64,000 nucleotides of DNA. It comes from Opeltia flavorubescens. Taxonomy: Eukaryota; Ascomycota; Lecanoromycetes; Teloschistales; Teloschistaceae. The notes below the pieces were generated by a model. That model had not been told where the DNA came from, ran no database searches, and was given only the letters and a program-made list of their open reading frames with translations. Within the stretch, counting starts at the first letter, position 1. Each line of letters opens with the position of its first letter. Positions 1 through 11,466 of this stretch are shown here, one piece after another. Location: NCBI GenBank assembly GCA_000442125.1, contig KE546968.1, forward strand, positions 833,932-897,931, written 5' to 3'. A program made the translations under genes and the position numbers.

Positions 1-871
1 CCATCCATGAGCTGAGTACGCTCAACGGGCAGACTACAAGCGATGGGCGATTTTCGGTCACAGAGCTTTCTGATACTGAACTTTGTTTGCGAATTTCCTT
101 CAAATATTGAATTAATGACAGCGTTTGCAGGGTCTTTCCGAGACCCATTTCATCCCCGAGGATCCCATTGAGGCCATTCCTTTGGAGATACACGAGGAAT
201 GACAGGCCTGAAAGCTGGTAAGGCTTCATAGTAGCCTTGATCCCCTGGGGCTGTTGTGAGAGGTCCTCGTATGGTATGCTCTTCGGTCCGGCGATATCTT
301 TCGAGGTAGAGTTCAAGGACTCGATCGAGTCAGAGACTGCAAGAATATCTTGGTCTTGGTCATCATACTTTTGTTGCTCGACGAGCTTAGAGATGTAATT
401 TTTTGGGGGTAAAAGCGGCAAGAAAAGATTTTGATGGGAGAGGAAGAAATTTTTTCGTTTTACCGCGGTACCGCTGGCAATGGCATCTCTGATTTCACCT
501 CTTGTGCTCTTCACAATTGGTTTGATTGATTTGGGAGCATCCGAGGTGACGATGGGTCGGTTTGAAGCCTTAGAGGTCTTACGTTTCCTCTTCAAAAGAT
601 TATTCTCCTGCGCTCGCGTTGAAAGACGTAAATCACCATGCTGGCGCAGTGAGTGCCCTGCGGTTGACAGTCGGGGTGGTGGGACCTCGGCAGAAGCCTC
701 GGATTCCTCGCTATCAGTCTCGTCCAGACTGACGACTGATCTCTTACGTAACGGGATCGCCTTTTGGGGCGTACCAAACGGAGTGTCACTGGAATTTTCT
801 CCCGGATCACTATCGCTGGATAGCTCGTATGAGATGTTGTTCTTTTGCCGTAGCTGACGGAGATTCGCCAT
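1..871 (-). CDS. SNF2-family DNA-dependent ATPase, N-terminal part (runs off the window)
   Basis: An uninterrupted reading frame of 290 codons starts at the ATG at 869-871 and leaves the window at position 1. Residues 1-130 are polar, rich in Ser, Glu and Lys, and look disordered. The helicase domain begins near residue 215 with [20 protein letters not shown]. The Walker A motif DEMGLGKT lies at about residues 240-247. The next SNF2 block, [12 protein letters not shown], sits at the window edge. This order is diagnostic of SNF2/SWI2 chromatin-remodelling or repair ATPases, which act in the nucleus. The helicase C lobe and any accessory domain are outside the window, so I cannot assign a subfamily such as ISWI, Fun30 or Rad5. 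It is transcribed divergently from POP4. Confidence 0.9.
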   Translation of the reverse strand, partial: MANLRQLRQKNNISYELSSDSDPGENSSDTPFGTPQKAIPLRKRSVVSLDETDSEESEASAEVPPPRLSTAGHSLRQHGDLRLSTRAQENNLLKRKRKTSKASNRPIVTSDAPKSIKPIVKSTRGEIRDAIASGTAVKRKNFFLSHQNLFLPLLPPKNYISKLVEQQKYDDQDQDILAVSDSIESLNSTSKDIAGPKSIPYEDLSQQPQGIKATMKPYQLSGLSFLVYLQRNGLNGILGDEMGLGKTLQTLSLIQYLKEIRKQSSVSESSVTENRPSLVVCPLSVLSSWM

Positions 872-1307
872 GGTAATAGGATTAGTAGTCTGTTATGATG
901 GCTAGTGATTCGTATGAGCTGGTCAATTGGCGAGTTTTCTGCATTCACACTTCACCAGAAGTTGGTAAATGATAAATTATGATGGAAAAAAACCTGTGGG
1001 CAGCCTTATCCCGTCATGAAAAGGAATTGCATATTGTTTGCCTTCTCCTCAACGAATGTTTAGCAAATGGCTTGGAGTCTACTGATTGAAAAGGAATCAA
1101 GGGGTCAGATTGTGAGCTCTAATTCACTCATGATGCAAGTAGTGGTAGATGCTTCACCTCGCATCAAAAAAGATTTGGCGTTGAGTGCTGCCTCACGCGC
1201 ACCGTGTCATTAGCGTGTAATACCCGAACTGGATTAACTCCGAAGATTTTCTTCACGTCATTCTGTGGAAATAGTTGAGAGACGCCTCGTAATTGGGCTT
1301 CCTAAAT
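872..1307. other. Divergent intergenic region, SNF2 gene / POP4
   Basis: About 436 bp between two outward-facing start codons. It must hold both promoters. I see no convincing TATA box, uORF or RNA gene. Confidence 0.6.
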
Positions 1308-2097
1308 ATGGCCATGGCAGTTGCCACTCATATCGCTCTAGATCTGCTAAACAAGGCTCACCCTCCTGAAACCGCGTCCGCAATATTCACAGAAAAAATC
1401 CTCCACAAACCCCTCCGTCTCCGTCCCACATCTCCAGACCCCAATAGCCAAGATGCTCGAGCTCGTCGACGAATTGAACGACTACGGAAACAAGAAAAGT
1501 CACGACGACGGAAGAAGCCTAAGCCATTATCTGCAAAGGAGAAAAGGATTACCGGCCTCTATGAAATTCCTAAGATGTCACAGAAATACGAAATCTATGT
1601 GCCGTTGTATCGTATGTGGCTCGAATACATGTGGGAGATATTAGGTATAGCCAAAGGGAAACAAGCATGGGTGGCGGCACAGGTAGCTGGCTCGAAGATC
1701 GCAACTGCAGATTTCCATGGCGCCAAGTTATCGGTGGTGAGAAGCAAATGCGTCAGCTTAGTCGGCTTGAAAGGCATTGTGGTGAGGGACACCAAATTCA
1801 CGTTTCAAATCATCACAGAGCACAATGAACTCAAAAGTTTGTACTTTATCCGCCGGAATAAAACAAATAGCTGATAAACGTGTAGCTCTACCTAAAAACC
1901 ACACGATTTTCCAATTCCGGATACCGCAGCCAGATGCAATTCGCAATGCTCCACACCTAGAATCGAATAGAGATATCCTGGACGATGACATGGGAGTCAA
2001 TGACTTAATCTTCGAAATTCACGGCGATTCGTTCGAGCACAGACCTGTAGAACGCGCCACAAAGAAATTCAAACCACGAAACCTCGCTGGATTGTGA
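1308..2097 (+). CDS. POP4: RNase P/MRP protein subunit Pop4 (Rpp29)
   Basis: Exons 1308-1836 and 1886-2097 give 246 residues. The 49-bp intron has donor GTTTGT, a CTGAT branch and acceptor GTAG. Removing it restores the frame between ITEHNELK and TLPKNHTIFQF. A basic Arg/Lys-rich stretch lies at about residues 50-75. The C-terminal half is the Rpp29 fold, with the hallmark GLKGIVVRDTKFTFQI followed by NHTIFQFRIP. Pop4 is a core protein of nuclear RNase P (tRNA 5' maturation) and RNase MRP (rRNA processing). ATGs at 1308 and 1314 are both possible starts. I chose the first; the frame is open a little upstream but has no earlier ATG. It is convergent with PAN6, with about 50 bp between the stops. 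Confidence 0.9.
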
Positions 2098-2149
2098 ACT
2101 GCAAACCGGCCTTGCAGCCGTATAAAAGAGGCATCACCCTAGCCTGAAG

Positions 2150-3292
2150 TTACAACTGCAACGGTCGAAGAATCGAGGTGACTGGTTGCAAGCGAAGATT
2201 ATCAATCAATCTCACTGACGTAGTGCCACCACCCTCCCCTTTTTCCTCGGTTTCTAATGGGTCTTCTAGTGGCAGCATCTTAATGGCCCCGCTAAGAATC
2301 GCCCCATGCCTTGGGTTGACATCGTCAAGCTCTTGTAAGCTTAAAGGATCCGCTAGAGAAACGTAGTCTACTTCGAACAATGAGCGCTTCTGCGGTGGCA
2401 GTGCCTCCTGATTTTGAAGCTCTTCGTTAAGGAAGTTGTGTGCGGCTGCCAGTAGATCTTCCCTTTTGGTTCGTCCGTTGACAAAGGCTCCCCGTACAGC
2501 GCGTAGTGCACGGATGAGCACCGGCGCTACCTTCCGCCTCCGTCGACCGAGATATACATTCCGGGAACTCATAGCGAGACCATCTTCTTCTCGGACGGTC
2601 GGGACGACCCTGAGCTGAGTATCAAGGTGAAAATCATTTATCATGCGCTGGATAACGTATGTTTGCTGGACATCTTTCTGACCAAAGTACACCTTATCTG
2701 GTTGGACGATATTGAAGAGCTTCATACAAACAGTTGCGACACCTCTGAAGAAGACAGGTCGAGAAGCGCCCTCAAGTATAGACGATAATGGGGTGATATT
2801 CACAAATGAACCAGGGCCATCAATTTCCGACGAAGGTTTTCCGCCAGGGTACAATTGCTGAGTTGTAGGAGTGAAGACAGCGTTTATTTGGCCAAGCGAG
2901 TCGTTGCCCCAGAATTCCTCAGTCAGCGCTTTCATACGCCTCAAATCCGATTGCAATGTATTAGGATAGCTGCTAAAGTCTTCTTTGACCCCAAATTGGG
3001 TAGGGTTGACATATATGGACACGTATACTTGCTGGTTCTCTTTGACTGCTTGGCGGATGAGAGCGATATGACCTTCATGAAATGCTCCCATCGTAGGAAC
3101 AAACCCAACGGATTGGCCATCAAGCATGGCCTGTCGACGGACTTTACGAAGACTGGGAATTGACTTGAAGGTTTGAAAGGAGCGATGCTTGGGACCTGGC
3201 CAAGGGTTAGCCCGTAACTCTTTCTAGACAGTTTTAGGTAATATAATCATACCGCTAACGTGTCTGATTATATTCGGTAGTGCTGTTGCCAT
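2150..3292 (-). CDS. PAN6: Pantoate-beta-alanine ligase (pantothenate synthetase)
   Basis: The long exon encodes a PanC-type enzyme that joins pantoate and beta-alanine using ATP, the last step to pantothenate and then CoA. Visible motifs are VGFVPTMGAFHEGH (the HxGH nucleotide site), YVNPTQFG, YFGQKDVQQ and the KMSKS-like AMSSRNVYL. The ATG at 3127 would drop the conserved first helix, and the frame stays open upstream to a stop. I therefore add exon 1 at 3253-3292 (MATALPNIIRHVS). The best fit is an intron at 3220-3252 (donor GTATGA, acceptor AAAG), giving 369 residues. An alternative is 3224-3259 (GTTAGC...CTAG), giving 368. Either intron is unusually short. A shared promoter of about 330 bp separates it from DBP7. 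Confidence 0.9.
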
Positions 3293-3622
3293 TGTTTGAC
3301 ACCAAGACTGCTTATACAGTGTTATGATGTACTGGTCCACGGAATCGTGATGCTCGGCTTATCAGGGAACAGCGAAGCTTGAAGAGGAGCGGCTATAATC
3401 GATCCACTTTCGTTTCTGATGTAAAGCAATTTTTAGACCCATTGTGAGTATGTGGCCGCAGTTAAAGTCGATGAGACTTTCAGTCGTGATAGATGCTGCT
3501 GCGTTAATTTCATCAGGTTCCTGTCCCGTTCCCGAAACAGCTAGATCAGTATAATGCAGAGACCTCGGTACATCTAGCGACCTTTTTTTTCCCAATATAT
3601 TGAATGGTGCGAGAGGAACAAG
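3293..3622. other. Divergent intergenic region, PAN6 / DBP7
   Basis: 330 bp between the proposed PAN6 start and the DBP7 start. A T-rich run lies near 3583-3592. A 77-codon antisense frame here (3362-3595) has no recognisable content and was not called. Confidence 0.5.
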
Positions 3623-5968
3623 ATGGCCGATGATGGCATGCTGGTCAATTTCTCAGTAGGAGACGAGATACTCAAGACAAAGCCGATCTTTCAGGGAGGA
3701 CGTTGGAAAGAGAGATTACTTGCTAAGAGAGCTGCGGAGCGCCGATATAAAAAAGCTCAACCTCAAACCCCTGTTGCAGCAGATAACGAAAACACCTCCG
3801 TGCCGAAAGAGAATAGCGAAGTAGCTTCAGAAAGACCAAAGAAGCGACAGAGACTCGATATCTCCTCTAACGGTAACGCGCGCCCCAAGGTCTCAAAAGA
3901 TGTCGTCTCTTCCATCTTCTCCTCCAACCCTTCATCCACTTCCACATCAGCAAAACCTGTTCCTGAAGATGCCACTCAAGCCATTCCTTCTAATGCTCCC
4001 TTACCATCTGAGCTCAACAATTTCACCACCCTCGGTCTCTCCCCTACGATCTCCACCCACCTCCTCACGAAACTCTCCCTCAAAGCCCCCACTCAAATAC
4101 AAAAATCCACGATAACCCAGCTCTTAAAAGAAGACAGTGATGCCTTTATTCAAGCCGAAACCGGCTCAGGAAAGACATTGGCATACCTCCTACCGATTGT
4201 GCAAAGAATGATGAACTTATTCATACCAATTGAGGAGGAGGGGATGAAGCAAAAGAAGCGTATCAATAGGGACTCTGGATTATTTGCCATCGTATTGGCA
4301 CCAACTAGGGAATTATGCAAACAGATTTCTATTGTGTTGGAGAATCTATTAAGATGCGCCAATTGGATCGTCGCGGGTACGGTCATTGGTGGGGAGAAGA
4401 AGAAAAGCGAAAAAGCAAGGTTGAGAAAAGGCATCAATATCCTCGTCGCGACACCCGGACGCCTGGTCGATCATCTGGACAATACGGAGGTATTGGACGT
4501 AAGGCAGGTACGGTGGCTGGTTCTCGACGAGGGAGATCGATTGGTCGAATTGGGGTTCGAGGAGGATGTCAAAAAGATTGTACGAGAGCTGGAAAAGATA
4601 ACAGGGCGCGACGAGGTAGATGTGGAGAAGAAGCAGGAAGTGGCAGGCCTTCCGGAACGACGGACGACAGTCTTGTGCTCTGCCACCATGAAAATGAATG
4701 TTCAGCGGCTCGGAGAGATCAGCCTTAAGAATGCTGTACATATCAAAGCCGAGCCTACCATTGTCAATGAAGGCGGGGAAGAGCAGGCAGGGAAAGATAA
4801 AGATACAGCTTTCTTAGCACCAGCTCAATTAAAGCAGTCATACATCATTGTACCACCGAAGCAACGTCTCGTCACGCTTGCAGCGTTCCTCAAGCACACT
4901 TTCGCACGAAAAGGCTCAGTTATGAAAGGTATAGTATTTATCTCCTGCGCCGACAGCGTGGATTTCCACTTCGAGGTATTCGCACGAAAACCTGGAAACA
5001 CAGAAAGCAAAGAAATCACCAAAAGAAATCATCCCGAAAGCGACAAGGAAAATGCCGGCGACCCGTCCCCAGCAGTAAAGGAATCATCGATACCAACTAT
5101 CGCAAGAAGTGACATGCTCGCCTCAACCCCCAACCCTAACTTAACACTGCACAAACTCCATGGATCTCTAACCCAACAGATACGCACGGCAACGCTCTCC
5201 GCCTTTACCCGTTCAACCAACCCTTCAATTCTCCTCTGCACAGACGTTGCGTCCCGCGGTCTTGATCTCCCAAATGTAGAACTAATCATCGAATACGACC
5301 CTCCTTTCTCCTCCGACGACCACCTCCACCGGATCGGACGAACCGCGCGTGCCGGACGAGAAGGCCGTGCCGTGATTTTCCTAATGCCAGGTCCAGAAGA
5401 AGGGTACGTGGATATCTTGCGCCAAGGCTACCGTGACGGAATAGGCCGAGGTTTGATTCGAAACAATGCGGAAGACACCCTGAAAAAGGGGTTTGGGAAC
5501 GCCGAGGCCGCTCTTGCGATAGATAAGACGTTCGCCCAAGGGCAGGCGTGGAGCGAAAGGGCAGAGCAGTGGCAGTTGGAAGTCGAGAGATGGGTGATTG
5601 ACGATAACGTGAAAGCGGGAGCGATGGCCAAGAAGGCCTTTGTGAGCCATGTAAGGGCGTACGCGACCCATGTTGCAAAGGAAAGGGCAGTATTTAACGT
5701 GAAAGAATTGCATTTGGGACATTTAGCGAAAGCATTCGCGTTGAGGGAGAGGCCAGGACAATTCGGTAGAGGTGATAAAGCTCCAGCGAAGAAACGTCGA
5801 TTCCAGGTCGACAGGAGTAGGAAAGATGGTGTTGAAGCTGCCATCGAAAAGAAGGGGCAGAGAAGAGATACTGACATCTCGAATGGAGATGGACGTGATG
5901 CAGCAAGGAAGATGCATATGAAAATGAAGGAACATCTGGCTGGTACTAGCGAGTTCAACATAGGTTGA
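3623..5968 (+). CDS. DBP7: DEAD-box ATP-dependent RNA helicase Dbp7
   Basis: An intronless gene of 781 residues, close to the usual Dbp7 length. After a charged N-terminal extension it shows the full DEAD-box order: a Q motif ending APTQIQKSTI (about residue 155), AETGSGKT (about 178), PTRELCKQ, TPGRLVDHL, DEGD at about 302 in place of DEAD, SAT in LCSATMKM (about 352), CTDVASRGLDLPNVELII and HRIGRTARAGREGRA (about 568). The DEGD variant and the Lys/Arg-rich C-terminal extension fit the Dbp7/DDX31 subfamily as I recall it. Family members act in the nucleolus in early 60S ribosomal subunit assembly. A spacer of about 100 residues before the second RecA lobe is rich in Ser, Lys and Glu. The 3' end converges on ASA1 with 26 bp between the stops. 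Confidence 0.93.
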   Translation: MADDGMLVNFSVGDEILKTKPIFQGGRWKERLLAKRAAERRYKKAQPQTPVAADNENTSVPKENSEVASERPKKRQRLDISSNGNARPKVSKDVVSSIFSSNPSSTSTSAKPVPEDATQAIPSNAPLPSELNNFTTLGLSPTISTHLLTKLSLKAPTQIQKSTITQLLKEDSDAFIQAETGSGKTLAYLLPIVQRMMNLFIPIEEEGMKQKKRINRDSGLFAIVLAPTRELCKQISIVLENLLRCANWIVAGTVIGGEKKKSEKARLRKGINILVATPGRLVDHLDNTEVLDVRQVRWLVLDEGDRLVELGFEEDVKKIVRELEKITGRDEVDVEKKQEVAGLPERRTTVLCSATMKMNVQRLGEISLKNAVHIKAEPTIVNEGGEEQAGKDKDTAFLAPAQLKQSYIIVPPKQRLVTLAAFLKHTFARKGSVMKGIVFISCADSVDFHFEVFARKPGNTESKEITKRNHPESDKENAGDPSPAVKESSIPTIARSDMLASTPNPNLTLHKLHGSLTQQIRTATLSAFTRSTNPSILLCTDVASRGLDLPNVELIIEYDPPFSSDDHLHRIGRTARAGREGRAVIFLMPGPEEGYVDILRQGYRDGIGRGLIRNNAEDTLKKGFGNAEAALAIDKTFAQGQAWSERAEQWQLEVERWVIDDNVKAGAMAKKAFVSHVRAYATHVAKERAVFNVKELHLGHLAKAFALRERPGQFGRGDKAPAKKRRFQVDRSRKDGVEAAIEKKGQRRDTDISNGDGRDAARKMHMKMKEHLAGTSEFNIG

Positions 5969-5994
5969 TAGGGTATCAATAACGAGAATATATA

Positions 5995-7430
5995 TCAAAA
6001 TAGCTCCCAGAGAGAGACCTTGCCGTCCTTTGAGCCAGCCGCTAGCCAGTGTGTAGAATGAGCTTTGGTGTCTCGCCGTTGCTGCACGGTGGTGATTGGT
6101 GACGAGTGATGGACGATGCTCTGGTCAAGCTGGGTTTTGCTTTCGTCCTCTTCTTCTTTTATGACGTGACCGTCTTCCGACTTGATCGTATTATCGTCGA
6201 GTATTTCGGCGAAAGCTGTTGTATAGCAGCCGAGGCTGTGCCGTTTAAGCACAGCAACCTCCTTCATAGTCTTGGCAGAGTACAAGCGGACACGAGCATC
6301 CCAGCCAGCAGTAGCGAATATCTTGCCGTCAGAGCGGACATGAAGGCCTTGTTGACCGGAATGCTTGGTCTGTACCACTTTGTATGGTTTGAGCTCGGTT
6401 TTCCAGATGCCAGGGGCTGCTGGAAGTGGATGCTTGGCGATAATGGCGTCTGCTGCAGAGGTCACATAACAGTCTCTGCTTGGTAAAATTGCAATCGAAA
6501 GAACTAGACGATGTTCAGTAAAGCTTCGTAGCTTAGACAAGGTCGGAACACACCTGGTTGAGAATGAGGTTGAGCCGAGTAAAGTCGCTGAAATTGGGCG
6601 CCAGGATCACTTTGCACAAACACCATTGTATGGCCACTTTCGTAGCCAGCAGCGACTTGGAGCTTTGTAGATTCGGCTTGGATCGCTAAGGCCATCACCA
6701 TACCTGAAGTCTCTTAGTAAAATTTCTCAAAAGATGGCATGGTGTAGAGCTGACCAGTGGTAAGGTTTCGGTCAGCATGGATGACGGCAGCTCGACTCTC
6801 CGAGGGTAATTGATAGATATCGATCTGTCCGTTCTTAATAAAGCATCCAGATTTGTAATTGATGGATGAGCGCTCACTCCTCCCGAATCTATTGTATTTG
6901 GTACGACGATCAAGATTGGCGTCGAATAATTCTTAGCCTTGACGGCCACATGAGACGNGTATGGCAAAGGAAGACCATCAGGACACATGGCGAAAGAGCA
7001 AAAATTCAGGGTATTGACAGTAAGCATATGTAACAGCCATGGTTGTGGAGCATTGATCGGAGGCTTATTGATAGGGAGAGTCTTCTCTATCAAGTCTTCC
7101 TCTTCGGGTCCGAGTTGCCATACAGCCAATTTGCTATCTCTGCCATGGCTAGAGATCATGTCAGCTTGCAGTCCCCATAAGATACCTGTTCAAGACACAC
7201 GTAATGATGCGATTATTTCCCCATGAGCCTATCCCGAGGATAGCGTTGGTGTGAGCTTGCCATACTGCAACTGGTCGCTTGAAGGTCAGGTTCCATGACA
7301 CCACCCAGCCATCAGCATCTCCAGTAAGCAGACGGGTATTGCCATGAATGAAATGAACTGCATGGATTTGGGCCGAATGGCCTCGAAGTACAAAGGAAGG
7401 TTGAAGGGGGGGCAATGGTTCTGAGGACAT
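5995..7430 (-). CDS. ASA1: ASTRA-associated protein 1, WD40 repeat protein
   Basis: Four exons on the minus strand (7430-7201, 7148-6755, 6710-6554, 6503-5995) give 429 residues. Introns are 52, 44 and 50 bp. The middle splice pair (6711-6754) is the least certain, because its acceptor GAG lies just after the branch-like CTAAG. The N terminus has [13 protein letters not shown] and [13 protein letters not shown]. The middle has [13 protein letters not shown] and [15 protein letters not shown]. The C terminus has [25 protein letters not shown] and a final [13 protein letters not shown]. This WD40 arrangement is that of fungal Asa1, linked to the ASTRA complex (Tra1 and TTT chaperoning). One ambiguous base at 6958 leaves a residue undefined. 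An acidic insert ([14 protein letters not shown]) precedes the last blade. Confidence 0.88.
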
Positions 7431-9030
7431 GTCTCGGGTTTTTCATACGTTGACTAGAACACAAAATACTGCAGTGCCATAAAGACTATTTCTACATGTA
7501 CAAAGAGATACGAGTTTTAAGAGACAATTGGAAAGCGTTGATAAGCATTGCTCTCTCGCTTCCTTCTTGGCGCTCAACGAATGGTAGAGGGAGGCTTCGG
7601 CACTGGTGAAGTTACATGAGGAAAGTCAGCATCAGGCGTCAGGGCAGTGACTACAGCAGCTCCAACTGACAGCTCGGAAGTGTTGAGCAACGGCCCTCGG
7701 CATCCTCGTCATTGGTAGCACCTGGGACTGTCGAAACCTCGGTTTCTCTTTGACCCGCAGAAGCATCTGCGCGGCCACGTTTTTTGCGGGATCTAAAGTG
7801 CCTTAGCGACATCGTGGGACTTACCGTCCAAGCCAAGCGAGCAAGGCCGCTGGGTTGGAGGGTCAAAGAGATTAGTCGCAGACATGGGGGCCTCAGGGGG
7901 TGTTGTCGGATTATGTACTCCCATTTTGGTCGTCGGAGGTATCGATGCGCCCCCCCTGCTCTCAACCGAACACTGACTACCGCGGTAGGGGTCTGTGAAG
8001 CAGACATGCTGCAGCTGCTACTGCAGCGTTTGCTGTATTTGGCCTATTCCCTTGCCAATGACGCTCGGGAGGTCTAGATCCCTCAGATTCCGTACGAAGT
8101 CAAGCTCGACGCCTCTGACGCAATCCCTTCCCCAATCAGATCGTCGATGTCGACTCGGGCGATCTGGGCGTAGGGACAGACGAGACAGGGTTGATAAAAG
8201 GGTCTGGAGATGAACACATTCTGCTCATGACGGGGAAGGCAGTGAGGTTCACAGGTGGATGGTACTTTGGGAGGGAATGTCTGATTACAACTCTTATGGG
8301 ATTCGTCTGCTCGACTTTGGCAGATTTATAGGAGCCAGCTTGGAGGATCAACGCAAATCGCAAAGTGAGAGTGGTCAAGACGCAAGCCACAAGAGGCTCC
8401 ACCCGTATCTTGTGTCCAATTGACTTCGTGTGCCCAATAAATGTGACGCCAGAACATGCCCCCAAAGGAGTCGTCTAAAGGCGATCATTGACTTTTACAC
8501 GGCGGAAATCAAGCTTGTAGGCGTTTATACTTTGTTCCTCCATATCCTTCCAACCTGCCCTTCCACAATACACGCTCAAAACCCGCCTAAGTACTGGAGA
8601 CACGAAGACTTCCCAGTGTCACGACCACCTCTTAAGGCTGTTGAATCACATCTTGCGTCAGGTTCAGCGGCAGTGACCCGCGCCCTCCAAAGAAAGTGCA
8701 TGAACATCGGTTATCAGCATTGCAGCCGCGATCCACCGATTGCCAACCTTGATTAAGCCATACGGACTGCTCTTCGACTGTCATACTCTCTGCTACGCGC
8801 GAATCGACGCATCTAGTCCTGGCAATCTCAAGAGATCGGGCATCTGCATCCTCACCGGGCTCGAACTTTTTGATCTACCCTTCTACCCTAGACCTTTCGA
8901 CGGCACCAGACTAGCAAACCTAGCGAGTCACGCACAAAAAACTCAAACCAAGCTCATTCAAAAAATCTACCCCACAGGTCTTGTCCTGGGCTTGGGCATC
9001 AACGCAAGAGAGGTGGACTGTAGGGTTTCG
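7431..9030. other. Long intergenic region with unresolved coding signal
   Basis: About 1.6 kb between the divergent starts of ASA1 and the Zn2Cys6 gene. On the minus strand at 7651-8457 several short frames read like protein but do not join cleanly. One runs from an ATG at 8457 to 8083, broken only by TAA at 8326-8328. Another (7651-8007) ends in a basic-then-acidic tail. A perfect-looking 32-nt GTAAGT...TTTAG segment lies between about 7790 and 7830. I cannot build a single convincing gene, so none is called. It could be a decayed gene or chance. The stretch from about 8470 to 9030 is probably promoter and leader of the regulator gene. Confidence 0.4.
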
Positions 9031-11128
9031 ATGGCCACAAATGAATCCACAAGCGGAACAGCAGCTGGAGAAATCACATCTGCTGCGGCGCGGCCGAAAC
9101 GAGTGCGAACAGGCTGCTTGACCTGTAGAGAGCGGCATCTCAAATGTGACGAAGGTCTACCTGAATGCCAGAATTGTCGCAAATCCAGCAGGACCTGCAA
9201 GCGCGGCGTACGGTTGAATTTCATCGATACCCGAGTCGAAAATCCTCCAATTACACCACCAACCCAGGAGTGGGATATCGTATTTCAGGATGAATCAAGA
9301 GAGATTGCTTCTGAATACAGGGGCGGTCTGGACAGATACGCTGCCATTCCGCAAGAGGCGGATCACACACCAGAGACCAAGGACGAGGCCCTCTACCAAT
9401 TCTCCAGCGGCGTCATGAGCACGCCCACTCTCGCGCACCAGCAACTTCCATCACTACGACAGTCCATGCCTGTGGAGAATGTGGATTCATACTCAGCGGT
9501 GTCACAACGTAGGCCCGACAATTCACGCGAGCAACATGTCCATTCTTCCGACAATACTGACACCACCTTTACGAGTCAGACCATCCCACCGCCGCAATCA
9601 TCGACGTACAACACCCCGAAGCAAACATTGACCCCACCCTCCGAGGATAGAGGGCCACTAGATTCTCCAGAGGAGCTCTTGTTCATGCAAGTGTTCGTCG
9701 AAGAAGTCGGCCTCTGGATGGACAGCTTGGATCCATACAAACATGTTAGCAAATCATAACATTCCATCTCAATCCAGCTAATCATTACAGTTCTCCCGCC
9801 TTCTTCCTTTCGATTCCCTACATGAACCAATGCTACTTAATGCCTTCTTAGCATGTGGTGCACGTCACCTATCATTAGTCAATCCAGCGTATCACGAAGA
9901 CAAAGCTCTGCACTATTACGATGACGCCACGACAAGGCTCTTAGAGGCTTTACAAAACCCTAATCGAGATACAGTCATCTGTGCAACTACTGCAGTAATC
10001 TTGAATGTGTACGAGATCATGTCGGAGAGGCCACTACAACGGATGAACCACATTGCCGGCGCACGGGCTCTGATCAAAGAATGTCGTTGGACTGCCAAAT
10101 CATCTGGCGTGGGTGCTGCATGCTTCTGGATCAACGTCGGAATGGAACTGTTAAGCTGTATAAGGTTCAATTGGCAGGTAGCCTGGGATCCGGACCTGTG
10201 GGGTGTTGACATGGACTTCTCCCGGGATATTGATTACGGACGGGAAGAAGGTTGGACGTATCGACTGATGTATATCGTTGCTAAGATAGCAAATTTCCGA
10301 TCTTCGGTTCCCCGGCAGGCCGAGAGCACACAGCACGCAGAACAAGTGCGGCTACAAAACCGCTTCAACGACTGGAATCGACTGAAAGATTGGATCGACT
10401 CATGGAACAACGCCTCACCTCGAACGCTTCGACCAATGGGATATCTTTATCCACACCAAACATCCTCCAAATCGGCTTTTCCAGAGGTCTGGCTTATCAA
10501 GCGGACATCGATTGTAGCAAGGCTCTTCTACCATACAGGAATGTGCCTGCTCGCCCAAACCCATCCGGTGATGTCAACCAGGGCTCCTGAGATGCATGAT
10601 CTGCAACAATCACACGCCCATGATTTGTGCGGGATAGTAGCGCACAACAAAGACAGGTATGATCATGTTCAATTTGCATGGCCATATTGAGTGCTAACAT
10701 CAGACAGGGGAGTTGCAAGCGTAGCAATCAGATCCCTAGCCATTGCCGCCGAATGTCTCGTTTCCCGCCGTGAGCAGGAGGAAGTCCTCGAGATTTTCGA
10801 CCGGATCCAGAAAGAAACCGGATGGCGCACCGGTTTCCTGCACAAGGAACTCAAAGACAAGTGGGGGTGGAATAATGAAGAACAATATCAGCAGCAACAA
10901 CAACAAAATATGTCGGCGTCGCTGCTGTCCTTGCAGAATTTCCCCTATCAACCTCCTTCTAATCTTCCGCCCGCACCGCCACCTCCTTCGCTCAAACAAG
11001 TCCCCCGGCAGGGCATTATCAATCCGATCCTACGGAGCGCGGACTTTTCGGCACCGACACATCCGTATCAAAGTCACTATGTCGCTCCACTTCATCTTCC
11101 TCCCCAACCTCAGTATGGCCATTACTGA
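9031..11128 (+). CDS. Zn2Cys6 fungal transcription factor (Fungal_TF_2 / ARCA-like)
   Basis: Exons 9031-9744, 9791-10656 and 10708-11128 give 666 residues. Introns are 46 bp (GTTAGC donor) and 51 bp (GTATGA donor, GCTAAC branch). The binuclear zinc cluster has Cys at residues 29, 32, 39, 46, 49 and 56, the canonical CX2CX6CX6CX2CX6C spacing, preceded by basic RPKRVRTG. A Ser/Thr/Pro-rich linker follows. The middle region (FLACGARHLSLVNP, HIAGARALIKECRW) is the fungal-specific transcription factor domain of the ARCA type. The C terminus has a Gln run and a Pro-rich tail. The frame is open upstream of 9031 but has no earlier in-frame ATG. The protein should be a nuclear DNA-binding regulator; its targets cannot be told from the sequence. 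Confidence 0.9.
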
Positions 11129-11466
11129 CCGTCATGATTTTTTGCTACTTTCCTGCTATTTATGCTTATCTACGTGCTTGAGGAACACCTCGATTGGGAG
11201 ACTACATACATGGGACACGCGGATGCATCTGTACACGTATTAGCGTCGGCGTTTGAGGTGGAAGTCTTTTGCATAGAGCGGGCACGAACTTGCGAATGCT
11301 GCGAGCGGTACAAGTACTCGATGATAATTGTAAATAGCTGAGCATGAAGTATTATTACTTGCCTTCCTTAGAGCGGAATCAATGCTTACAAAATATCTTA
11401 AATAACGACTGGTTACAAGAAGCAAAAACTAACAAACACGGGGAGTTTGTTTGATTATATACCATG
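11129..11466. other. 3' flank of the Zn2Cys6 gene
   Basis: About 340 bp with no supported gene. It presumably holds the 3' UTR and terminator of the regulator gene. Confidence 0.5.
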
